From NCBI GenBank assembly GCA_936931335.1, contig CAKZIH010000259.1, positions 1 to 6,384 on the forward strand: a DNA stretch of 6,384 nt, given 5' to 3'. Source of the stretch: an uncultured Nostocoides sp. GTDB lineage: Bacteria > Actinomycetota > Actinomycetes > Actinomycetales > Dermatophilaceae. Numbering within the stretch: the stretch's first letter is position 1; each line of letters begins with the position of its first letter. Position numbers and translations under genes: made by a program. The notes beneath the pieces are model-generated. The model made no database searches. It was not told where the DNA came from and was given only the letters and a program-made list of their open reading frames with translations. This document shows positions 1-5,291 of this stretch, in pieces.

Positions 1-1174
1 GGGTGAGTGCCGGGCCCCGGTAGCGCTGGGTGGCGCGTTCACGGTCGGGCTTGCCCAGTGGGGTGAAGGCGTAGGGGGTGCGCTCGTCGTAGGTGGCGCA
101 CAGTGTGTCGGTCTGCTCCGCTGTCATGCCGAGCGAGAAGACGGGCAGGTCGTGCAGCCTCTTCGGCAGGTGGGTGAGGAACAGTCCGCCGTCGAGGTAG
201 AGGGTGCCGGGGATCGGGCCCGGTCGGGTGCCGCGCTGTGTGGTGTGCAGGTCGATCACCTGGTCGATGCCCAGGCGGTGGAGGGGCAGCGCCCAGCGCT
301 GGCCGTCCAGGTAGGTGTATCCGCGATCCGCGAGCAGAGTGGTGCACGCTGGGCCGCCGCCGAGGGCGGCAAGGGCCGCGCGGCCAGCGGTCGCCTTGTC
401 GGAGCCTGCGGGTGCGAGGCACGCCGCTCGCACCAGTGGCGGGCATCCGGGCTCACCGAGGGCGGGTGTGTCCACGGCGAGGTGGACGTCCCACCCCACG
501 AAAACCCCCTTGCGGGACTTGTTCTTACCCGCGCGGTAGCCGTCGCGGGCATCGGGATCGACGCTGTGCTGGAGCCGACCGTCGTCCCCCGTTCGCGGCC
601 AGCCGGGCTCGTTCACTGTGGGTTTGGCTGGTTCGAAATCATCTTCGGGAAGGGCAGTGGCCACGACATCGGGCTTCATGTGGTGCTTCCACGAACGGCG
701 TCGATAGTGCGTCTCGTAGTCGGTGGAGTCCAACGACAGGGTGCTCGTTCGCGTGATCTGGGCTGGGATCAGCCCGGTTGCCACTCGTGTCATGAACGCG
801 GTGAGGTCGATACTCAGTCGGGGCGGCAGAACCTCGCCGGTCAACGGGTGCACCCGCTCTGTCATCGCGACATCAAGGTCGGCCACGGCTGACTCGATCT
901 GGGCGTAGGTCATTGGGTGCGTCATGGAGAGGCTTTCGCGCTGGGCGTCGCTGAGACGCTCAGCCACACCCGCAGCGCGGGAGAGCAGCAGGGAGCCGTT
1001 GCCTTCCAATCCGGTGATCGCCAGGACGGTGAGAATCGCCTTCCACGGCTGGACGCGCCGACGACCAGTGCGGGAGGTCATCTCCGCCTGAATGGCAGGC
1101 TCGACGCCGCTCGCGTTGACGACGGCCAGTCCCCGCGCGAACGTCTCTGCACTGACGCAGCACTCGGTGATCAT
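1..1174 (-). CDS. DDE transposase-like protein, N-terminal 391 residues (runs off left edge)
   Basis: This minus-strand frame has no stop from its ATG to the left edge, so the C-terminus is missing. I read it by hand. The ATG overlaps the stop of the recombinase-like gene as ATGA, which fixes the start and suggests translational coupling. Residues 1-148 look like a helical N-terminal region that I do not recognise. After that the layout is that of IS4/IS1182-type transposases: LSLDST with Asp149 as candidate first catalytic residue, then a basic RxGKNKSRKG stretch leading into GWDVHLAVD (residues 227-235), then LLADRGY with Asp283 as candidate second catalytic residue. The usual third acidic residue would lie beyond the edge. 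DDE transposases cut and join DNA ends of a mobile element. The fold is inferred from motif order only, and no inverted-repeat ends can be seen here. It could also be a domesticated transposase-derived protein. Confidence 0.65.
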   Translation of the reverse strand, partial: MITECCVSAETFARGLAVVNASGVEPAIQAEMTSRTGRRRVQPWKAILTVLAITGLEGNGSLLLSRAAGVAERLSDAQRESLSMTHPMTYAQIESAVADLDVAMTERVHPLTGEVLPPRLSIDLTAFMTRVATGLIPAQITRTSTLSLDSTDYETHYRRRSWKHHMKPDVVATALPEDDFEPAKPTVNEPGWPRTGDDGRLQHSVDPDARDGYRAGKNKSRKGVFVGWDVHLAVDTPALGEPGCPPLVRAACLAPAGSDKATAGRAALAALGGGPACTTLLADRGYTYLDGQRWALPLHRLGIDQVIDLHTTQRGTRPGPIPGTLYLDGGLFLTHLPKRLHDLPVFSLGMTAEQTDTLCATYDERTPYAFTPLGKPDRERATQRYRGPALT

Positions 1175-2124
1175 CGACCCGCCGCCTTGTGCAGGTACTC
1201 ATTCTCAGCCCACCGGCCCTCGACGTACGGGGCGATGACCTCCAGAGACTTGGATGAGACGGTCCCCGCGATGACCATGAACTCGCTGACACGCACGTCA
1301 TTGGTGAGCACCGTCGCCATCCATGTCGTCCGAAGGCGCGGTGCGGTGAGCGTCGGGAGGTGCGAAGGAATCTCGATCCCGCGACGAAGGCCGGTGAACG
1401 GGTCTCGCCTGTCGCGGTTCCAGTGACCGATCAGCGGGCCAGTGGGATGAGCGCGGCAGAGGGCACGCAGACGCTCGGCGTAGATGTCGAGCACCGGCAC
1501 GGTTCGGTCTTCCAGGAAGATCGCAGTGAGCCCGCTCGTTCGCTCGCACTGCACATCGGAGGCGGTGCATTCGAGCACCTCGCGCGGCTTCAGCCCTGCC
1601 CCCAGCCCGAGCAGCAGCATCGCGTTCATGACCCGCTGGCGATGTTCGGTCGCCTGCTGTGCGGCGGCATCCCAGAATCCGGCGACTTCGGCGGGCGTGT
1701 ATGGCGGCTTCAGATGGACATGCCCTTGAAATGGTTGCGGCTCCCCAGGCCAGGGAGCCTTGGTGGTGGCCGCACGACCGACCCTGCGCAGGACTGACCG
1801 CTCGTTGGCGCGGGTGCGCCGGGTGACTCCGGCGCGTGCACCGCCGATGAACCGCTCGGTGCGCTCGGGCTGGAAGATCGCCTCCGGGTCGAGCGCAACG
1901 CCGTCATCCTCAGCCCACGAGACGAAGCCCGACACCACCCGGAGCGCGAAGTGCGCCCCGTGGATGGAGTCATAGCCGGTCGCGGCGACGGCCTCGGTGA
2001 CCAACGGCCTGATCCGTCGCCACTGCTCAACAGTGATCCGCGCCGGGGTCGGGCGGTACGTAGCCAGCACCTCGGGCACGGTCGTCACGACACGGCCCTG
2101 AATGACGAGGTGCTGACGTGGCAT
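1171..2124 (-). CDS. Degenerate tyrosine-recombinase-like protein (317 aa)
   Basis: The layout is that of phage-integrase/Xer-type recombinases: an N-terminal SAM-like helical part (about residues 28-115), a linker, then a catalytic-like domain from PYTPAEVAGFWD (residue 141). Several catalytic positions look substituted. GLRxxE appears as GLKPRE, with Lys179 where the first Arg is expected. The beta-hairpin Lys is not evident in FLEDRTVPV. HxLRHT appears as PRLRTT, which keeps Arg265 but has Pro262 for His. The GH motif appears as GT (287-288). Tyr300 in APYV is a candidate nucleophile. It may therefore bind DNA or act as an accessory protein without normal strand exchange, or belong to an unusual subfamily. 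I chose ATG at 2124 because GGAGAG lies a few bases upstream. An in-frame GTG at 2154 adds ten residues, but lies inside the palindrome and lacks a ribosome site. Its stop overlaps the next gene. Confidence 0.7.
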   Translation of the reverse strand: MPRQHLVIQGRVVTTVPEVLATYRPTPARITVEQWRRIRPLVTEAVAATGYDSIHGAHFALRVVSGFVSWAEDDGVALDPEAIFQPERTERFIGGARAGVTRRTRANERSVLRRVGRAATTKAPWPGEPQPFQGHVHLKPPYTPAEVAGFWDAAAQQATEHRQRVMNAMLLLGLGAGLKPREVLECTASDVQCERTSGLTAIFLEDRTVPVLDIYAERLRALCRAHPTGPLIGHWNRDRRDPFTGLRRGIEIPSHLPTLTAPRLRTTWMATVLTNDVRVSEFMVIAGTVSSKSLEVIAPYVEGRWAENEYLHKAAGR

Positions 2125-2135
2125 GATCTCTCCAG

Positions 2136-2155
2136 AGTGGTCTTTAAAGTCCACT
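2136..2155. promoter_or_regulatory. Near-perfect 20-bp palindrome, likely operator
   Basis: AGTGGTCTTTAAAGTCCACT reads the same on both strands except for one symmetric mismatch (nine of ten pairs). It lies between two divergent genes, directly downstream of the candidate -10 of the recombinase-like gene and 12 nt before its ATG. A dimeric repressor bound here would block that promoter. The nearby XRE-type protein encoded at 2205-2534 is the obvious candidate; that link is inference. Confidence 0.6.
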
Positions 2156-2156
2156 T

Positions 2157-2184
2157 ACCGTAGCACCCGAGCCAGTCACCGCAA
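2157..2184 (-). promoter_or_regulatory. Candidate promoter for the recombinase/transposase-like operon
   Basis: On the minus strand TTGCGG (2184-2179) is followed after 16 bp by TACGGT (2162-2157). This is a fair match to actinobacterial housekeeping sites (TTGxxx and TAxxxT). The predicted start of transcription falls within the palindrome at 2136-2155, which would make it a repressible promoter. Assigned by eye only. Confidence 0.4.
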
Positions 2185-2192
2185 GAACTCGT

Positions 2193-2198
2193 TACGCT
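2193..2198 (+). promoter_or_regulatory. Candidate -10 element for the XRE-type gene (leaderless)
   Basis: TACGCT fits the TAxxxT pattern of actinobacterial -10 elements. It ends six bases before the GTG at 2205, so transcription would begin at or very near that codon, as in leaderless mRNAs. No convincing -35 is visible at the right distance. Confidence 0.35.
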
Positions 2199-2204
2199 CA
2201 CGAC

Positions 2205-2534
2205 GTGCCTAGGTCCGGTGGTGATGAGATGCCGCGCTCGTACGTGGTATCCGGGTCTTGGCCGGACGCCAGGCTGGTCAAGACCGCTCCTCCATCCGCG
2301 CGCTACGGGATCGTGTTCACCCGCCGCCTTCGGGACGCCATGGCACTCAAGGGCCTCAACCCGAACTCGCTCGGGCGCTCCAGCGGTGTGTCGCGCAAGA
2401 CCATCGAGCGGACCCTGATCGGTGAGGTACTTCCGGCTTTTGGGGCCATTGCGCGACTGGAGGATGCGTTGGGCGTCGATCTGTGGCCTGGACCCGAGGT
2501 CCGGGCGAGCAAGGATGGGCACGAGACAGGCTGA
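2205..2534 (+). CDS. XRE/Cro-like DNA-binding regulator (109 aa)
   Basis: Residues 39-95 form a Cro/CI-type helix-turn-helix: RRLRDAMALKGL, then NSLGRSSGVSRKTIERTL with the typical turn and recognition helix (SGVSRKTIER, residues 60-69), then a helix ARLEDALGVDLWP. Such proteins usually act as dimeric repressors of their own and neighbouring genes. The first 38 residues do not resemble the family and may be disordered. The start is uncertain. GTG at 2205 has no ribosome site but fits a leaderless transcript, while in-frame ATG at 2229 has a weak GGTGG upstream; both begin with MPRS. It is divergent from the recombinase-like gene, with a palindrome in the gap, and is followed by an intrinsic terminator, so it is a separate single-gene unit. 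Probable role: controlling expression of the recombinase/transposase-like pair. Confidence 0.75.
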   Translation: MPRSGGDEMPRSYVVSGSWPDARLVKTAPPSARYGIVFTRRLRDAMALKGLNPNSLGRSSGVSRKTIERTLIGEVLPAFGAIARLEDALGVDLWPGPEVRASKDGHETG

Positions 2535-2599
2535 GCGAAGCCCTTGGCCAGCGCTGGGCGGTGCCATATCCTCAGAGGTGGTTCCAAGACCCTGGGGAC

Positions 2600-2631
2600 G
2601 GCTCTCACCGCTGGTGGGGGCCTTCTCTTTT
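2600..2631 (+). terminator. Intrinsic terminator after the XRE-type gene
   Basis: GGCTCTCACC (2600-2609) pairs with GGTGGGGGCC (2613-2622) around a GCT loop, giving a ten-pair stem that includes two G-T wobbles. The T-rich tract TTCTCTTTT (2623-2631) follows directly. This is a textbook layout for plus-strand termination 65 bases after the stop codon at 2534. On the minus strand the wobbles become A-C mismatches and there is no T tract, so it should act one way. Confidence 0.7.
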
Positions 2632-2634
2632 GTC

Positions 2635-2650
2635 CGCGCCGGAGGGCGCG
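2635..2650. terminator. Short GC hairpin between convergent genes
   Basis: CGCGCC (2635-2640) and GGCGCG (2645-2650) are exact inverted arms around a GGAG loop, 15 bases beyond the stop of the minus-strand gene that ends at 2665. No T tract follows on either strand. It could be a weak or factor-assisted terminator for the minus-strand operon, or simply a chance GC hairpin. Confidence 0.3.
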
Positions 2651-2664
2651 TCAGCATCGTTCGA

Positions 2665-3567
2665 TCAGCCCCCTGGTCGCTTCAGGCGGGCGGTTGCGCG
2701 GTAGACGCCGCGACTCAGGCGTTCGACTTCGCCTCGCCTGTAAAGCCTGGCGAAGGCGGCGTCGACCTGGTCGGCGGTGATCTGGGGGTACTGGCGCTGG
2801 ACAGCAGCACGGACGGCGTACGTCTGGACTGTCTTCCCGCCGTGCAGATGCGAGCGCAGCAGGTCTGCGAGATTGGCTACGCCTGCGCTCCGCACCCTCG
2901 CGGCCATGCCGTCGCCGGGTCGGATGTTTCGTGGCGCGCGCGCCGTGCTGAGGGTACGACGGATCGCAGCCCAGTCAGTGGTGGTCGGAGCCGTACGCCC
3001 ACGCCTTGCTGCTGCCTGGATGATCCGGTCGAGCGTCACGACATCGGCGCGGATGCGCGACTCGATCTGCGCGATCTCGTCCATGTCAGGCTCCTTCCGG
3101 TGGGCGGCGGGTTTCGCGGGCACCCCACCTTCACCCGAACCCTGCTCCGACCCTGCCCTTCGACCGGAATCCCGGTCCTTGCGTAGCACCCCTGCTTGCA
3201 AGGACTTGGTGAGGTGGCGCTGAAGGGCCGGCCCGACGCGAGGGCTCGCCATCGCGGCGCTGATCTCTGGCAGCGTCACCCAACGCGCACCTTGAAGCGT
3301 GAGGCGGAGGCGCTCCCGCCCCATGCCGAGTTCTGTTGCCAGCACTTCGTACGCCGCGCGTCGATGACCTCCCGAGTCTTCGCCCGCGTTGAAGGACAGT
3401 GTTTCCGGATCACCCATGGCGTCAAGGAGTGCTGCGGTGAAGGCGACAGCCAGCGCGTCGGTCAGATCGGTGGGCTCCACCCTCTGCTGCGTGACGGCAG
3501 TCGTCCACTCGTCCCGCCCGGTCAGGCGATGCCGGTCACGCGGACCGTCACCCCCAGACCGGGGCAA
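2665..3567 (-). CDS. Unrecognised two-part protein with C-terminal winged-helix-like domain (300 aa)
   Basis: I do not recognise the family. The N-terminal part (about residues 30-130) appears helical, with TDLTDALAVAFTAALLDAM and a WVTLPEISAAM segment that could be a small helix-turn-helix. Residues about 135-160 are a Gly/Ser/Lys/Glu-rich linker. The C-terminal part (162-300) starts with a helical segment and ends in a winged-helix-like stretch (245-290). Its RLYRRGEVERLSRGVYR strongly resembles the wing of AbiEi-type and related regulators. It follows the small XRE gene with a 20-nt overlap, so the two are probably one operon. The start is uncertain: TTG 3567 gives the overlap but has no clear ribosome site, and GTG 3480 is the next choice. 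A strong internal start at 3084 may yield a separate 139-residue product. A DNA-binding role is likely, but no enzymatic function is visible. Confidence 0.6.
   Translation of the reverse strand: MPRSGGDGPRDRHRLTGRDEWTTAVTQQRVEPTDLTDALAVAFTAALLDAMGDPETLSFNAGEDSGGHRRAAYEVLATELGMGRERLRLTLQGARWVTLPEISAAMASPRVGPALQRHLTKSLQAGVLRKDRDSGRRAGSEQGSGEGGVPAKPAAHRKEPDMDEIAQIESRIRADVVTLDRIIQAAARRGRTAPTTTDWAAIRRTLSTARAPRNIRPGDGMAARVRSAGVANLADLLRSHLHGGKTVQTYAVRAAVQRQYPQITADQVDAAFARLYRRGEVERLSRGVYRATARLKRPGG
3082..3096 (-). promoter_or_regulatory. Internal Shine-Dalgarno and ATG within the 300-aa gene
   Basis: On the minus strand AAGGAG (3096-3091) precedes ATG (3084-3082) by six bases. This is a better ribosome site than any at the annotated start. 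It falls exactly at the end of the low-complexity linker, at Met162, and would make a 139-residue protein containing the winged-helix-like domain alone. Confidence 0.5.
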
Positions 3568-3784
3568 GGAGTTCGTCCATGCTCTGGCCCCAGGTGCGAG
3601 ACAGGATCAGCCAAGTCCGCAGATCGCCCTGCGTCGCTCCCGTGCCGATGTTGATAAGCGTTCGTCGGCTAAGCCCGCTCGCCTGTGCGAGGTCGTCGTA
3701 ACTCTGCCCGGACTCGTGTCTGAGCCGGTTGAACACCTCGCGAAGTCGTGTGAGATCAGGGTCTGGCGGGAGGTCGGTTTTCAC
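3548..3784 (-). CDS. Small XRE-type helix-turn-helix regulator (78 aa)
   Basis: Nearly the whole protein is one Cro/CI-like domain: LTRLREVFNRLRHESG (helix 1), QSYDDLAQASGLSRRTLINI (residues 27-46; helices 2 and 3 with the SGLS turn), then DLRTWLILSRTWGQSMDELL. The last helices match the usual pattern in which the domain ends with a short hydrophobic cap. The start is GTG at 3784; AGAGG lies directly against it, which is too close for an ordinary ribosome site, so initiation may be weak or leaderless. It overlaps the next minus-strand gene by 20 nt and is divergent from the lipoprotein gene. The inverted repeat at 3827-3850 in the shared upstream region is its likely operator, which would make it an autoregulator and a switch for both transcription units. 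The binding link is inferred. Confidence 0.8.
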   Translation of the reverse strand: MKTDLPPDPDLTRLREVFNRLRHESGQSYDDLAQASGLSRRTLINIGTGATQGDLRTWLILSRTWGQSMDELLAPVWG

Positions 3785-3804
3785 CCTCTTACTGCACCGG
3801 GACC

Positions 3805-3810
3805 GTCATA
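3805..3810 (-). promoter_or_regulatory. Candidate -10 for the small XRE operon
   Basis: On the minus strand TATGAC (3810-3805) fits a -10 element and lies about 20 bases before the GTG at 3784. No good -35 is seen, as the bases at the right distance fall within the TGCA-rich repeat region. This is compatible with a weak or regulated promoter. Confidence 0.3.
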
Positions 3811-3811
3811 G

Positions 3812-3841
3812 TTGGCGCAGTGCATGACCTTGCACTAGATG
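3812..3841 (+). promoter_or_regulatory. Candidate promoter for the lipoprotein operon
   Basis: TTGGCG (3812-3817) and TAGATG (3836-3841) are separated by 18 bp. The -10 hexamer exactly fills the six-base spacer of the inverted repeat at 3827-3850, so a protein bound to the repeat arms would hide it. Predicted transcription start is about 3848, leaving an untranslated leader of roughly 47 bases. Confidence 0.4.
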
Positions 3842-3850
3842 GTGCAAGGT
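3827..3850. promoter_or_regulatory. Inverted repeat with 9-bp arms, likely XRE operator
   Basis: ACCTTGCAC (3827-3835) and GTGCAAGGT (3842-3850) are perfect inverted arms around TAGATG. A second, overlapping inverted pair, AGTGCA (3819-3824) and TGCACT (3831-3836), reuses the middle half-site, and another TGCA lies at 3793-3796. An array of half-sites around a -10 element in a divergent gap is typical of a repressor operator. The XRE protein encoded at 3548-3784 is the natural binder. Confidence 0.65.
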
Positions 3851-3895
3851 GCTTCACTAAGGGTCCTTAACGACCGACGACCGGGAGCGTCTCGA

Positions 3896-4453
3896 ATGAG
3901 CCAGATTCGTTTGCTGACAAGGACTGTGGGACGAAGAGAGGCCCTGAGGTGCCTGGGGATGGGGGTGCTCGGCGCGGCGAGTGTCGCGGCGCTCAGCGCC
4001 TGTGGCGAGGAGGCGGACAGACCGTCTGGTGGTTCGTCGGTCGCGGCGCAGACACTGAGCGCGTTTCTGCAAGGGTCGTGGGCGGTGTCGTTCCCTTTGG
4101 ACACGGAGCGTGAGTCGTTCGTTGTCGAGATCAAGGACGGCACCTGGCGCGTGCCAGACGGCCCGATGAGCGAGGAGCAGAAGGGCGGCTCCGGCACCTG
4201 GCAGTACGCGGGCGGAACTCTCCAGATCGTCAACTGGAAGGGCGACGACTCCCTCGGCACTGCGACCGGCGTCCCCGAGGAAGTCGGTGACGCGCTGCCC
4301 TCGACCGTGCCCTGGACCTGGAAAGGTACGGCCACCTCGTCCGCAGACAGCCTGTCGACTTCCCTGAACTGGGATAAGGCGAAGAAGGCTCTGACGATCA
4401 CCGGCACCGACGCTAACGGCGAGCCGTTGGTGATCGAAGCGAAGCGATCCTGA
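3896..4453 (+). CDS. Predicted Tat-type lipoprotein, unknown function (185 aa)
   Basis: The N-terminus is an export signal: GRREAL with Arg13-Arg14, a hydrophobic stretch GMGVLGAASVAALSA, and lipobox LSAC with Cys36 as the lipidation site. The protein should be exported folded, probably by Tat, and anchored to the outer face of the membrane. The mature part (37-185) begins with a Ser/Gly spacer and then looks beta-rich with repeated Trp-containing strands (GSWAV, GTWRV, GTWQY, VNWKG, WTWKG). This is reminiscent of lipocalin-like ligand-binding barrels but is not diagnostic. ATG at 3896 is chosen because GGGAG lies eight bases upstream and the signal peptide then has normal length. An in-frame ATG at 3839 lies inside the likely operator and is rejected. 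Its stop overlaps the next start (TGATG), so the membrane protein is probably its partner. Confidence 0.8.
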   Translation: MSQIRLLTRTVGRREALRCLGMGVLGAASVAALSACGEEADRPSGGSSVAAQTLSAFLQGSWAVSFPLDTERESFVVEIKDGTWRVPDGPMSEEQKGGSGTWQYAGGTLQIVNWKGDDSLGTATGVPEEVGDALPSTVPWTWKGTATSSADSLSTSLNWDKAKKALTITGTDANGEPLVIEAKRS

Positions 4454-5022
4454 TGCAGACCTCCACTAAGGCAGCCCTCGGTACGGGAGTCGCGGCGCTC
4501 GTCGGCGGTGCCGTCGGACAGGGACTCGGTGTCGTCCGCACGGCTCGGCGGATGAACGAGCAGATCGACGCTGATCTCGCGTTCCTCGACAGGTACGGCT
4601 ACCTACCAAATGTTCCGCCATACCTGCCGCCCACGGGTTCTCGCCCTCGCAGCAAGGTCGCAATCTTCCTGCGCTGCTGGGCGATTGGATCGCTCGGCAT
4701 CTTCCTGCTGCTCCTGCTCGGCAGCGTGCTGGCGACGGTGGCCGCGAACGACCCGGAACACCCGGTGGCCCTGGCCGTCGTCGGTGGCGGAGTCACCGGC
4801 CTGTTCGCTGGCATCCTCGGCGGCTGGCTTCCCGGCCTGCTCCTCTTCGCGATCCTCGGCACCCGCGAGAACGTGAGGCGTGCAGTCGGCGTGGTCCTGG
4901 ATGAGTTCAGTGAGTACTGGGACGCCCGCATCGAGGCGATGCACGCGATTCCGCAGGGCCGCGACCCGCGCGTCGCCCGCCAGTTCCTTGCGTGTTACAG
5001 GCTTCCTGTCGATGACGACTGA
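4453..5022 (+). CDS. Membrane protein with two hydrophobic segments, unknown function (189 aa)
   Basis: A glycine-rich, mildly hydrophobic stretch (residues 8-28) may associate with the membrane. A polar segment with a Pro-rich turn (VPPYLPP) follows. Then come two clear transmembrane segments: about 69-98 (IFLRCWAIGSLGIFLLLLLG) and 104-136 (including GGGVTGLFAGILGGWLPGLL). The tail (137-189) is charged, contains DEFSEYWDARIEAMH, probably helical, and is likely cytoplasmic. No catalytic motif is visible. The start overlaps the lipoprotein stop by one base (TGATG), which implies coupled translation and a joint role at the cell surface. I do not recognise the family. Reading frame and composition are convincing, so the gene itself is fairly certain. 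Confidence 0.75.
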   Translation: MQTSTKAALGTGVAALVGGAVGQGLGVVRTARRMNEQIDADLAFLDRYGYLPNVPPYLPPTGSRPRSKVAIFLRCWAIGSLGIFLLLLLGSVLATVAANDPEHPVALAVVGGGVTGLFAGILGGWLPGLLLFAILGTRENVRRAVGVVLDEFSEYWDARIEAMHAIPQGRDPRVARQFLACYRLPVDDD

Positions 5023-5200
5023 CGGGCAGCCGCTACTGCCTTGGCTGGCTCGCTTTGAAGCAGAGATCGAACGGGAAGACGCCGAAGACGCTGTGGTTGC
5101 CGAGGTCGCGCCGAGGCCGGAGATCAGGACCTACGAGGGCTTTGCCCGTGGCGGCGTGGTGCCACGGCTGGCGGGAGACCTGAGCGACACGGAGGACTAG
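5012..5200 (+). CDS. Small acidic protein (62 aa), third gene of the lipoprotein operon
   Basis: ATG at 5012 lies within the end of the membrane-protein gene (11-nt overlap), in a different frame. The product is rich in Asp/Glu (FEAEIEREDAEDAVVAE, and a GDLSDTED tail) and has no membrane segment, so it should be soluble. The ribosome site is poor; a small hairpin (ACAGG at 4997-5001 and CCTGT at 5005-5009) sits just before the start, so translation may depend on ribosomes finishing the upstream gene. Without a database match, its reality rests on position, operon-like overlap and plausible composition. A longer frame beginning inside the membrane-protein gene exists but is probably spurious upstream of 5012. 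Confidence 0.55.
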   Translation: MTTDGQPLLPWLARFEAEIEREDAEDAVVAEVAPRPEIRTYEGFARGGVVPRLAGDLSDTED

Positions 5201-5251
5201 GCATCTCACCGAAGCACCCCAGCCCATACCATCAGTCACAAGTTTGACGGT

Positions 5252-5268
5252 CCCCGCGTTCATCGGGG
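5252..5268 (+). other. Small hairpin in the hsdM leader
   Basis: CCCCG (5252-5256) and CGGGG (5264-5268) can pair around a seven-base loop, 13 bases before the hsdM ribosome site. No T tract follows. It may affect read-through or translation of hsdM, or be incidental. The rest of the 5201-5291 gap shows no convincing promoter. Confidence 0.25.
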
Positions 5269-5291
5269 GCGATGGCGCGGCAGGAGACCCG

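Noticed and set aside
152..1426. Plus-strand frames at 152-892, 238-756 and 917-1426
   Set aside because: They lie opposite the recombinase/transposase-like pair, which shows recognisable motifs and a coupled overlap. The plus-strand products have no domain or ribosome-site support.
2085..2657. Minus-strand frame of 190 residues
   Set aside because: It covers the XRE-type gene on the opposite strand together with the operator and terminator regions, and shows no domain.
2665..3567. Identification of the 300-residue protein as an AbiEi antitoxin
   Set aside because: The wing motif is similar, but in AbiEi it lies at the N-terminus and the gene is followed by an AbiEii nucleotidyltransferase. 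Here it lies at the C-terminus and no such partner is present.
2205..3567. Shared MPRSGGD opening of the frames starting at 2205 (+) and 3567 (-)
   Set aside because: The codons differ and the proteins are otherwise unrelated. The start at 3567 is itself uncertain, so coincidence is the simplest reading.
2422..3811. Plus-strand frames at 2422-3186, 2777-3223, 3196-3654 and 3389-3811
   Set aside because: They are shadows opposite the 300-residue gene and the XRE gene. The products are Arg/Ser/Cys-rich without motifs, and one crosses the terminator at 2600-2631.
5244..5249. TTGACG as a -35 element for hsdM
   Set aside because: No TAxxxT-like hexamer lies 16 to 19 bases downstream; the region is GC-rich and forms a small hairpin instead.
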